This document shows positions 7,546-19,100 of a DNA stretch of 30,595 bases, piece by piece (the first letter of the stretch is position 1; each line of letters begins with the position of its first letter). The DNA comes from a virus. A program made the position numbers and the translations under genes. The DNA lies in IMG/VR virus record IMGVR_UViG_3300032087_004114, positions 1 through 30,595 of that record. One strand, 5' to 3'. The notes below the pieces were generated by a model. It did not search any database. It had not been told where the DNA came from and saw only the letters and a program-made list of their open reading frames with translations.

Positions 7546-9072
7546 ATGTCTTGGCTTAACAAATTACAAACAGGTTTAGATGTAGCAGGTATGACCCCCA
7601 TAGTTGGCAACTTTGTTGACTTGATAAATGCGGGTATTTCTTTTGGAAGAGGCGATGTTGCCTCAGGTGTTTTAAGAGCTTCAGCAGCTTTACCTGGTGC
7701 GGGTCAAGCGATAACCCTAGGAAAATTAGGTAAAACTGCTGCTAAAGGAGCTACTAAGGGTACAGGAAAACAAGTTGCTAGTGTCAAAAGACTACCTGCT
7801 CCGAATGCTAAAGCAGACCAAATTGCTGCTGCTCAAAAAGCGGGAGCTTCACAAAAACAATTAGATATCCTTAGGAAACGAGGAGAAACGCCCGCTACAC
7901 AATTATCTATTCCAGGAAAAAATGTTTTACCAAAGGCAGGTAAACCAACTAGACTAAATAGGTTTACGGAAATGCTTAGAAGCGGAAGTAGAGTTAGACC
8001 TAAAACAAGAATAGGTGCGACTCTTTTGCAAGGAGGAGAGCCACTCCCTAAAATATCAGAAGATGCTTCAGCTTTAGGAACTCCTTCAGCAGAGCCTTTA
8101 GATTTAAAAGCTTTTAGAGCACAGCAGATGGCAGGTCTTGTCGAACCTGAAGCTCCTGAAGAAATGTCTCAAGCTCGTAAAGATTATATGGAAAAGATCT
8201 TAGAAGATGCGAGGACGAGAGCCTTTGAAGAAAGTCAGGCTGAGACTTTATCTAATGTAGATAGACGAAGAGAGTTAGGTAATCAGATCATTTCTAGAAT
8301 GACTAGAGAAGGTGCAGCAGATCCCATGTACTTCAGTAAAAATCCTGAGGAAAAAGCTAGGATTTTGAGAGAAGGTAGAAAATTAGGTGAATCATCTTTT
8401 GATGAAAGAGATTTTGATAGGGTTGTTCGAGCAACTAAGGGTAAAGCTAAACAGCAACAAATAAAAGATTATAGAGCAGAAGTCTTTAAAAAGGGAGATG
8501 CTGAACAAAGTCAGAAAGGATTAGATTTTACACAGAGTAAACTCTTAGAAAGAAAGATAGCAATGGGAGAACCTTTCGGTCCTCAAGACATGGCATTGTT
8601 TAGAGACATAATGAATAGGCAAGCACCTAAAAAAGCGAAACCCGCTGAAAAAAGATTGCCTGATGATATGCTTACTGCTTTTGATGCTACTAAAGATGTT
8701 GCTAAAACTCCTGAACAAAAACCGTTATCTGCTGCTGATGAGCTAAAAGCAATAGAAGCAGAGAAGGCTGAGTTTGATATGCTACGAGCAGAAGAACAAG
8801 AAAAGTTTGGGAAAGCTCAAGAAGAATACCAAAAGAAGTTAGCTGAAGTTGATGAGGCTGTTAAGAAAGAAGAAGAGAAAAGAGCAGAAGAAGCTAAGAA
8901 GAAAGAGATTGAAGCTACAGCAGCTAAAGAAGCTAAAAGAAAGTTAGCCGAACAAGAAGCTAGGAAAAAGCGTAGTTTAGCAACTTTGTTTAAAGAAGAA
9001 GTGGCAGATCCTGTCGCTGGTGCAGGAGAAGGTTTGAAAGATATGTTAATTGGAGGAGGAAAATACCGCTAA
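7546..9072 (+). CDS. Probable internal virion protein with pretoxin-like hydrophobic N-terminus
   Basis: The 508-aa protein begins with an amphipathic/hydrophobic region, TPIVGNFVDLINAGISFG then SGVLRASAALPGAG (about residues 17-60). This P-I-V-G-(D/N)...N-A...G-D...A-L-P-G-x-G pattern is familiar from the pretoxin region of polymorphic toxins and from phage membrane-active virion proteins. Residues 60-200 are basic and low-complexity. Residues 210-370 are helical and charged. Residues 380-490 are a long E/K/A coiled coil (EEEKRAEEAKKKEIEATAAK). It starts at ATG 7546 after an A/T leader. It precedes two other large virion-like genes, as the core/ejection genes of podoviruses do. I infer a role in the internal core or in DNA ejection through the cell envelope; no enzymatic motif is seen. 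Confidence 0.6.
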   Translation: MSWLNKLQTGLDVAGMTPIVGNFVDLINAGISFGRGDVASGVLRASAALPGAGQAITLGKLGKTAAKGATKGTGKQVASVKRLPAPNAKADQIAAAQKAGASQKQLDILRKRGETPATQLSIPGKNVLPKAGKPTRLNRFTEMLRSGSRVRPKTRIGATLLQGGEPLPKISEDASALGTPSAEPLDLKAFRAQQMAGLVEPEAPEEMSQARKDYMEKILEDARTRAFEESQAETLSNVDRRRELGNQIISRMTREGAADPMYFSKNPEEKARILREGRKLGESSFDERDFDRVVRATKGKAKQQQIKDYRAEVFKKGDAEQSQKGLDFTQSKLLERKIAMGEPFGPQDMALFRDIMNRQAPKKAKPAEKRLPDDMLTAFDATKDVAKTPEQKPLSAADELKAIEAEKAEFDMLRAEEQEKFGKAQEEYQKKLAEVDEAVKKEEEKRAEEAKKKEIEATAAKEAKRKLAEQEARKKRSLATLFKEEVADPVAGAGEGLKDMLIGGGKYR

Positions 9073-9073
9073 G

Positions 9074-10153
9074 ATGTCGTACAGGGATACACTTAGTGCT
9101 AGACAAAAAGCTTCTTACGACAACATAAATCGTCAAGCGGAGTTTCTTCTAGCAGATGCACAAGCTAGGTCAGCGAGTCCACGAGATTCGTTTGGGGTAG
9201 AAGATATACAGGCTTTGAAGAGCGACATATTTAGTATGTCAATAGGGAGCCCGCACGGATCACAAATACGAAAAGAGTACGGCCCTGCTTTTGATAAATT
9301 AGAATCAGAAGAATATAGCGATTCTTACAGAAAACTTGATACTGCTCAGAAAGAGTTAGCTCTTAGACAACAAAATGCAAAGATTAAACGTGAAGCAGAA
9401 ACTCTAAGAAAAGATAGAGAGATGGAGCAAAGGTTTGCAATGATGTCTGAAAGACTTAGCCCTATCTTTGAATCTGATGCAACACCTTCTGAACAAGCAA
9501 ACTTTGCATACAGACAGTTGTTTTCTGACCCTACTCTTTTACAAACTGACAGAGGTAAAAAATTATTAGATATCACTACATCGGCTATCAAAAATGTAAC
9601 AGATCCTAATGTCTCTAACTTAGGAGTAAAATTATTTTCTGATGCTATAGCTACTCAGTCTCCTGAAGCTGTTGAAGAAGCAGCCAAATCAATTGGGATG
9701 GCCCCTACTAGTCCTATTGTTAAAGGAGCTAAAGAAGCTATCAAAGGATCTATCAAAAAAGAACAAAGAGAGAAACAAGATGAGTTGTCTAAAGACAGGA
9801 TCACAGCTTTAAAGAGCTTCGTTGAAAGCTCTGTAGGGGATGATGCTAGTTGGGAATCTCTTAAAAATGCTTCTGATATGGTTTTAGCAGAAGCTGCTGC
9901 GATGGGGCTTATGGGTTCTGAAGCTTATAAAAAACTTTTTGATTGGACTCAACAGCCTAAACCATCAGAAGAAGATCTTTATGGAGGGGCAATTTTTGCA
10001 GAGCCGAAAAGTTTTTTACAATCTTTACTTTATAGAGTTAGCTCTCAGCCTGTAACAGGTGTGAGAAAAATAAATAGGTTTGACCCTAGCTCAAGGGGTG
10101 TTGGGGGTATATCTTCTGGATTAGGTGGATTAGGAATCCCTCCTAAAATATAA
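9074..10153 (+). CDS. Hypothetical helical virion-associated protein
   Basis: I chose ATG 9074 (359 aa) because GGAGGAGGA at 9052-9060 is a strong SD for it. The frame can be extended back to a TTG at 9050, but that TTG lies directly on the SD. The protein is mostly helical and charged. Coiled-coil stretches occur around residues 85-130 (QKELALRQQNAKIKREAET). An S/A-rich middle follows, and the last 40 residues are glycine-rich (SSRGVGGISSGLGGLGIPP). No membrane segment or enzymatic motif is seen and I do not recognise a family. It sits between the pretoxin-like protein and the giant polyvalent protein, so it is likely another internal or ejection protein, comparable by position only to the middle T7 core proteins. 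Confidence 0.6.
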   Translation: MSYRDTLSARQKASYDNINRQAEFLLADAQARSASPRDSFGVEDIQALKSDIFSMSIGSPHGSQIRKEYGPAFDKLESEEYSDSYRKLDTAQKELALRQQNAKIKREAETLRKDREMEQRFAMMSERLSPIFESDATPSEQANFAYRQLFSDPTLLQTDRGKKLLDITTSAIKNVTDPNVSNLGVKLFSDAIATQSPEAVEEAAKSIGMAPTSPIVKGAKEAIKGSIKKEQREKQDELSKDRITALKSFVESSVGDDASWESLKNASDMVLAEAAAMGLMGSEAYKKLFDWTQQPKPSEEDLYGGAIFAEPKSFLQSLLYRVSSQPVTGVRKINRFDPSSRGVGGISSGLGGLGIPPKI

Positions 10154-10175
10154 TTTTAACAAATAATACTTTGTC

Positions 10176-13100
10176 GTGGCACTTAACAGATCAAATTTAG
10201 CGACTGCTGAAACACCAATTAATAATGAATTAGGTTCTATATATTCATATCCTCAATGGAAACAAATTAACAGTGACGAGGATTTAACGACAGAGCAGGA
10301 TCTACCTCAATACTTAGATTATTACAGAACAGAACTCTTTAAAAAAGGAGAGTTAACTAGAGAGAAAGAAGCTGATATTCAGAACTACTATGTAAATTGG
10401 GCTTCAAATGGGGAAGAAGTTTCAGATGCTGAGTTTGCGGCATTGGCAGACAAATCAACCGCCTTCCAGTCAGGAAACTTAAATGATGAGCGCATTGTAA
10501 ACAAAGTTTTTCCTAACGTAGATTTTGCTGCTATTGATGAAGCTAAACAAAATGAGTATCTGAATAGGGCAAAAAGATCTTTGATGGCAAGTGGGCAACT
10601 TCCCTTTGCTACTATTTTAGAAGGCGGTAGAGGGACTGTAGAAGTAGGAGATTTTGAATCTTTAGGGACTACTCCTGAGAAAAAAAAGTTAGCTAGTGAA
10701 AGAGCACTAAGTGCGGTAACGCTAGGTGCTGTTGACCCTAGAGATCTTTGGCAAGTTTCTGAAGGCTTAGAATCTACAAGAGTTCCTAACAAAACAAATT
10801 TTGAAGCAGACTTAGATGCAGAAGATTTAGGTCTATTACGTGAAATGATTGGGGATAAAGATTCCCCTTATGCTAAAATTATTAATGATGCAATTGTTAA
10901 ATCAATTGATCTTGAGACTTATAGGACAGAAGGAAATTGGCTACAACAAATTTTTGCGGATAGACCCGAAGAGATAAATCAAATCTTAGCAGATGAGTTG
11001 CCTGGCGAAATAGAAGAAATTACTCCAGCAATATTAGATGAGTTTGCAAGAAGAAAAGGTTGGGGAGATGCCCAAGGAGCAGGTCTTTCTGTTGATAATT
11101 CTTATAGGTTTTCTAGTGAAAGAATATCTAACTTAATTAAAGAACTATCTATTGTCCACACGAACAATCAGGGGGCTTTTAAATATGATGAAGACAAACC
11201 TGAAAACAATTTAAGAATAACTCCAATGGGAGTGCCTATTGCACACCCAACTGTAATGGAGAACCCAAAAGCTTTTAATGAACTATTAAAAGATAAAAGG
11301 CTGACCTACAATCAAATAAGAGCCCTTAGGGAGTCTAGAAGAAACTATATGTATTCTAGATCTTACCACATCGATGATGTACTTAGCAGTGAGCATTTAG
11401 AATCAGCGGTTGGAGACAAGTGGGCTAGAGCAAAAGCTGAGAACCCGCAGAAATGGAAAGATGATAGAGTTGCCTTTGTTGATGAGTTTCTTTCTAATGA
11501 GAAAAACTATGATGCTTCAAAGAACTGGTGGGGCGGTGTCCGTGCATCTGTACCTGAAGCAATTATAGGAATTGGTGCTTCTATTGGAGCCTTACTAGGC
11601 AACGACGCTTCTGCTGATTACTTAAAAGAATCTCAAAAGAAACAGTCACAAAGGAGAGAACTTGATAGTCTCTTTGGTGGAGAGTTTGGTATTGGTTATG
11701 ATTTAGCAACAATACTACCTTCTGTTGGAGCAGACTTAGCATCTACTTATTTCTTAGCAGGTCCATTAACTAAAGGAGCTAAAGCTTTAGGGGTTGGTAA
11801 AACATTAGACAAAGGTGTTGCTAAAGATGTTGCTCTTAAAAAGATTATTTCAGATTCTGCACTAGACTCTAAGAAAACTCCATTAGCTATAGGTCGTTTT
11901 AATGAGCAAACAGCACAGAAGTTTGGTATTACTTCTTCTTTGTTTTTAACTTCTGCTAACAGATCAGCAGGAGCTACCTACGCTTCTATCTATAACTCTT
12001 TGCCAGAAGATATGAGTCATGAAGAAAAACATGACAAAGCTTTAGGAGCTGCTTTTGCAAGAGGTACTTTGACTGGTGTTATAACTTCTGGATTTTCTGC
12101 TTTAGGGGCAGGTGGTTTAGAAAACATTGTAGCTAGAGGAGCATCCTTTAGGCAGTTTAAAAATGCTATAAACAAAGTTCCTAATGTTGCTTTCCAAGCA
12201 AACGATAGAACAACTAAACAATTATTAAGAAACGTCATTGCCAAGCAAGCTGCTGAGTTATACAAGAAGGAAGCAAACTCTAGCTTAATTAAAAAAGCAT
12301 TAGGAAGTGCTGCTGCGGAAGGTGCTGAAGAAGGTCTTGATGAGTTCATAGGATCTTTTGTAGACAGTGCTGTATTGAATGAGTTTGTTCCTATGAAGGA
12401 GCGTATCAATCAAGGTCTTTATGCAGGTGGGTTAGGAAGTATTCTAGGGGGTACTATGACTGTTGGGTCAGAAACTTTCTTTGGTCCAGACAGGTTGATA
12501 AAATCAACTAATGTAAAAAGTGAAGAGAACAAAAAAGTTCTTGCTGTAGATAAGGCGATAGATCAAGCATCACAAGCTTTAGATGAAGCAGGTTTAGTTA
12601 TTAGTTCAGAGCAACTAAAAGAATATTTAAAGACTACTGACACGGATGCTCAAGCTACTCCTCCTGCCGTTGATGAGACTGTTGACGAGTTTGGTGATGC
12701 TGTTGATCAATTTGTCGATGATACCAAAGAGGGTTCCGATGTACCTATTGAGGAATCAAGTAAATCCATATTCACTAATTTTGGCAAAAACTTTACTAAA
12801 GAAGACGTAACTGATTATATAAATGGATGGGCTCCCACTAAGATTAAAGAAGACATATTTATACAATATGTTGATGGGAAACTTCCTGACAACAACCCAA
12901 TGAGGGTCGGAATCAATGCTGGTACAACTGATAACCCAAACATTGTTTTACAAGTAGACACAGAAAAAGTAACCACTGCTCTCAAAGACTTAAAAACTCA
13001 TAAACAGCGTAAAGCAGCTTTAGATGCAATGCTTGCACATGAGTTTGTTCATCTTAGTGAGAGCTCTATGTTAAAACAAATGTGGAGGAAAAGGTCTTCT

Positions 13101-16100
13101 CAGGAGGAAGATCTTAACTTTATTGAATTCTCTAAAAGAAAACTTTCTGAAATATATGATTCTTTGGTTGCTGACGAAGAGTCTAAAAAGCTTATAGTAG
13201 AATCTGTTGCTGCATACAAAGGTTTAGATGAAACCGAAGTATCTTTACCAGGCAAAGCTCTAACACAAGAGGAAATAGCTAGTGGTAAATCTTTCACAAT
13301 GGAGAAAGATGAAATTGTTTCAGAGTTTACTAGACAATTTATTGGGAGTAAAAACAAACTTGAAGACATTGTAGAAAACAAAGATCTACTAACTCATTTC
13401 CAATCTCTTGTTTCACACGTAAGTAGTTTCTTAGATCCTGATACTAGTGTTAAAGACAGATACTCTTCTTTAAATGAGAATGTTTCTAATTATCTAAATG
13501 ATATAGAAGCAGCTTATATAGGAGTATTAGAAAAGTCTTTGGGAGCAAGGTTTAAAGAATTTGATCCAAAAAAAGTTCCAAACATAAAGCAAGAAGCTAT
13601 TGAAGAATTTGAAGAAGAGATCGTTGAAGAGACAGTAGATCCTGAAGACACTCTTTGGTTAGAGGCTAATAAAGTTGCTAATAGGAAACTTTCTAAAAGA
13701 GGAGTAAGAGAAGAAACAGAAGCTAAAGCACAACAGGCTAAAATAGACAAGGTAGAAGCCTATCTTCTTTCTGACCCTAAAATGCAGGAGAGCATTCCTG
13801 GGTTCAATCGTGATATACTTAATCTGATTAAGGCTAAATATGAATCTGTTTTAGATTCTAAAATAGCAAAATCAGATTCTAAGACTTTTACATTTCCAGA
13901 AATATCTGACCGTAATGGAGAGAACTATGTGAATGGCAATACTGTAAAGACTATAAAAGAATTAATAATTGATTCAAAAAGACCTGATTTAAATGGGGTT
14001 GGTCAAAACAGTGACTCAACAGATGTCTTCTTAACTAAAGTTTTATTAGAGCTAGGTACTAATGTTACTACAGAAACACAATCTGCTGAAACAATTATAG
14101 AAAATAACCCTCCTTCTAAAATATTTAGAGTTGAGTCTAAGCGAGTTGTTAGACCTTTAAATAACAAACAAGCTGATAAAACTTCTCAGTTTACTGAAGA
14201 AGCTAACGAACTCCTTGAGGAGGCAGACATCCATGTAAAAAACCTAAGACGCAATTATCGTAAAGGTAATTACGGCACATATGGTGCAACAGAACTTGCT
14301 TACGAAGAGATTACTACAGTTGACGATAAATATTTAGAGTTAGCTCAAGATCCTAAGAAGAACGAACAAGCTCTTCAAAACCTAGTGGACGAAGTTGCTC
14401 AACAAGAAGGGTATACCTTTGGTCCTGTATATCACGGAACTAAGAAAAAATTTACGACCTTTGAAGCAAGGAAAAAAGATGGGTTAATGTTCTTTTCTTT
14501 GGATGAATCTTTTGCAAAAAGCTACGCAAGAAATAAACGTCCTTCTATTGAAGATGAAAAAAGAATGGACAAAGCATACGAAAAGTCTGTTCAGTTAAAG
14601 GAAAAATTATTACGAGAAAATCCTGACATAGACTTAGAAACCCTTAAAGAAGCACAGAATGATCTTGAAAGATCATTGCTTGATGGGATGACATGGTCAG
14701 AGGCCAAACGTGACTTAGGAACAGTAATCATTAAAGGGTACTTAAAAGCAGACAAAATTTTTGACCCTACTAAAAACTGGCAAGAGTTTGAAGCTGAGTT
14801 AAAAGAAAGTTGGTCGAAGGGTAACGTTTATGTCAACGGTAAAAGAGATACTATTCCAGAGTTTCAACTAGAACTTATCAAAAAAGCTCATTATACCGCT
14901 TGGGAGAAGCCTGAAATTATATCAGCCGTTTTCAAAAAATATGATGCCATATTACTTAGTGAGGGCAATAAAGGGGCTTCTCCAAATAATATCGCTATTA
15001 AAAATATATCAGCAATAAAATCCGCAGATCCAGTAACGTATGATATTAATGGTGATGTAATTCCTTTATCACAAAGGTTTGATATTTCTAAAAGATCTAT
15101 TCTTTTTTCTGAGGAAATTAATATTGGTCTTACAGAAGAAGGGGAAAGAGATATAAAAGCATCTCCTGAGGAGATACGAGATTTTATACGATCAGGCAAA
15201 GTAAAAAAAGGTTGGTTTAGTGGAGGTGCTGCCGATGACATCACTCAAGGTAAAACTGCTGAAGAAGTAGCTGACTATATTATATCTACAACTAACAATA
15301 GGGCACATGCCTATTTACTTAACAGGATAAAAGGATACCTCGAAGGGTTTGTCGTTAAAGCTCCTGTTCAAGGAGATAAATACTTAACATCAGCTCATCC
15401 TAGCAGAGCCAAAGGGTACGCTGTCCAAGATCTTCTAAGCTCTCCTGAAGCAGTGGATATCTTTAAAAGAAACGGAGGCTATTCTTCTTGGACTCCTAGA
15501 AATATTTATATTAATGAGCGAGGACTAAGCTCAGAGATTATTACTCATGAGCTAGTACATGCTGCTACTGAAGCCAGGCTTATGGCAGGTTTGTATGATG
15601 CGGATAAAGATTCCGACTTATACAAGAATGTTAAAGAGCTTGTAGGTCTTGTAAAAGGGACAGTAGAGAAAATCCCTCCAAAGTTTAAGCCTCTTATAGA
15701 TAAAGGAGCTAAGTTGGGAGACTTTGATTATTTTAGTTACACTTTAAATGGTCGGATCGTAAATGAGGGGAGGCCCTCTGATAAAACTATAAGTGAGTTT
15801 GTTGCTTATGGGCTATCTAACGTAGAGTTTCAAAATTTCTTAAAGAGTGTACAAATAAAAAATGAGCCTGATGGACTGACTAAATTTGTTTCTTTTATAC
15901 GTAAAGTATTAGGTATACCGAAAAGTCAAAACAATGCTTTATCAGAACTTATAAGACTGACTGATAACGTACTTAATACTCCTAAAGATGCCGCTACTAT
16001 GAGAGCGGAAAATGAGCAAGTAGCTTCTTGGTTCGCAGGACCCCAACCAGACCCTTATGACGTTTATGAGTTAGCGTTCCCTGCTACTCCTCAAAGAGGA

Positions 16101-19100
16101 GCAGGAACATTTCCAAAAGAACATATTATTCAAAAAAGATTAGAACAAGGAGCTAAACTATTAGGATCTTCAGGTGTCCCAGAAAACATTGAAGAGATAG
16201 CTTCAGATTGGCCTAAAGTAATGTTATCTCACACTAACATTACTCTTGGAAGAAAGAGCAGAATAGAAGGTAATGCTGTTTATGACCCTGAGTATCCAGC
16301 GGGTGTGATGCCATACTCATTAAAGTTTGCTTTACCTAAAAATAAAGAGGTAAAATATAATGCTTTTAATGTTCGTTTGAAAAATGTTGGGATTCAACTA
16401 GATAAATACAAAACTTTTATCGATGGGGATAAGTTTGAAGTTCCAGAAGAAATGTCTTTAGAGTCTGTTCTTAATTCTATCAATATACAGCTAGGTAGAA
16501 AACAAGAAAAAGTAATACCTATGAATGATTTTCTTCTATCGAATCCTTCGTTAAAGGGTATGGGTAAAGTTCCTAAAGGAACTATTGTTTATGCTCAAGG
16601 AGCTAAAGAAGTTCTAGGAGGCCCTACAGGAGATCTTGTTTCTTATAATGAAGACATAGATTTGAACCAAGAAATTTCTTCAGGAGAATGGTCAGCAATA
16701 GCTTACAACCCAGCTCAAGGGAATTACTTTTACAAAGTTTCAGGAGATGAAAAGAATCCTGTTTTTGAAGTTGATCAAGAATTTGTTGGAGCTGAAGAGA
16801 TATTAATGGTTAGTGATTTAGGAAAGCAATCAGGAGAGCGAGGAGCTAATCATGCTCTTTTAGTTAAGAATGCAAAGTTCAAAAAACTTACGGCTGCACA
16901 AGTAAGTGAAGAATCTTTTTCCAAAAAACTAGAAGCTAATTTAGCTAATAAAGAAGCGAAGATACTTATTAAAGCAAAGTTTACAAAACCTCAAAAGGCT
17001 CGTGCAAATGATCTTGTTTACAGATCATTTGAAGAAACAACTGAAGTATTTGACTCGCCTGACTTAGACCCTATTTCAGTTGAAGAAGGCTTCATTAAAA
17101 CTAATGAAGTAGCATTAGTTAATGCACTAGCTGATTATAGGAAAACAAGAGGGGAAGACATTCCTTTAGATGGTTACCTAGAATCTGAATTTGCAATCAA
17201 GTCTATTGAGGATGGGTTTTTAATGGACTACGCTGTTGAATCCTTCGCTGATTTAGGAATATCAAATAAATACTTATCTTTTATTTCTTCTGAAAACGTT
17301 CCTTTGTTTGGGCCGGATTCTTTGTTTGCAGAAGACGCAATTAAAGATGAAGAAGTTGTTAAGAGTATTGTTTCTAAAACTATCAAAAAGCTTACTGCTG
17401 AAGCAATTAGCGGTAAGAACTATAGTGATTCTTTAGCTATCATCGGAGCATTTCCAAAGTTAAAAGAGATAGCAATGAAATCTTTGGATACCACCATTGA
17501 AACCTTAACAGCGAACCTTGATCCAGACTTAACTTCAGATGTGGATAAAGAGATTGCTTTAAAATTAAAAAGATTAGGTACAGCAAGAACTCATCTACGA
17601 AGGAACTTATCTTCACAAACAACTCCTCAAAAAGTTATTGTATATAACGGAGGAGCTACTGCTGAAGCAGGGCTGGAACAAATAAGAAATGTAATAACTA
17701 AAGCTGATGACCCGCAAGCTTTAACAGACATTGAAAAAGAATTTAGAACATTAATTGAAGTACCTATAGGTCAGCTAGGTTCTTACACTAGCCCTATTGA
17801 AGGTAAATCTAATTGGATCAAAACTCTTTGGTCTTGGTTCACTGGCTTAAAAGATCCTAGATGGAAAAGGGAAATGGAGCGGAGAGAAAGCTTCATGAAT
17901 GGTATCCGTACAGAAGCGGAATCATACATAGGGCAAATAGAAAGACTTGTTAAAGAAGGTTGGGGAGGATTCACTACAGAAATAAATACTTTATTAGAAC
18001 AAGCTACTGGAGAAAGAAACAACCTAACAATAAGTGAAGAGATTGATGCAGCACTTATCACTGAGAGAGATGCTGCTAAACAAGAGGCATTGAATTTAGA
18101 AGACCCTAAAGAGGCGTTCAAAGTTATTGCCCAGGCAGATGAGGACTATGAACTATTGGTTCAAAAAGAATTGAACAAAGTCCGTCAAGAGACTCGTAGA
18201 AGAGTAAACGCTGCTTTAGATAAGATAAGTGAGAAGTCTCCTGAATTGGCAGAGACAGTTAGAGGATTAAGATATAAGATAACTTCTTCCTCTAGGTATG
18301 TTTCAGAGAAGCTATCTGAAGTAGATCGTGAAGATTACAAGGACATAGAAGCACGGTTCAGTGCTCAAGAAGGTTTTTACTTAACAAGAACTTATAGAAT
18401 TTTTGAAGATCCTTCTTGGAGTAAGTTCCTTTATGATAAAGATGATCCTAGAGCAAAAGCAATACGACTTAATGCAGCTAGGGAAATGTTTAAAAAACAG
18501 CAAGAAGATGTTTTATCTGAGCAAATAGTATCTTTAGACAAAGAAGCCTATAAGAATAATGATGTTGAGTGGTTAGCTAAATCAGAAGCTGCTAAGAGAG
18601 AAGAAGTAGGAGCTATAAAAAGTTTAGATGAAGTCCTAAAAGAAAAGGGCATGACTGAAGAAGACTTTTTAGAAACTGTCTTTGAAACTAATTTTGCTCG
18701 TTATCAAGAGGATCAAGGTCCAGATATTCTTAAAAGGAAAAAAGATGTTCCTAAAGCAATAAGAGTTGCTTTGGGTGAGATCCCTGACGGAACTTGGAAC
18801 ATAATTAAAACCTATGAAAAAGTAAGTTATCTCGCTAACCGAATAGCTATTGATGCAAACTTAGAGAGATTAGGTAATCCTAAAAATGAAGAAGGAGAAG
18901 AAATAGCTAGACCAGATCAAAAGTGGTTGCTTACAGAAGAAGAAACAATCGAATTAGGTTTAGATAATTATGAGCCTATTGATCCTGCTTTGAAATCAAA
19001 TGAAGGTGATAGATATAGTCCTTTACTAGGTAAAGGTTACTTTGCTTCGCCTGAAATGATTGAGTCTATTAGAGAGACACGGGCGTTCACTCCTGAACCA

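Noticed and set aside
9050-9073. TTG start for the 359-aa virion protein
   Set aside because: The TTG lies on the SD that serves the ATG at 9074.
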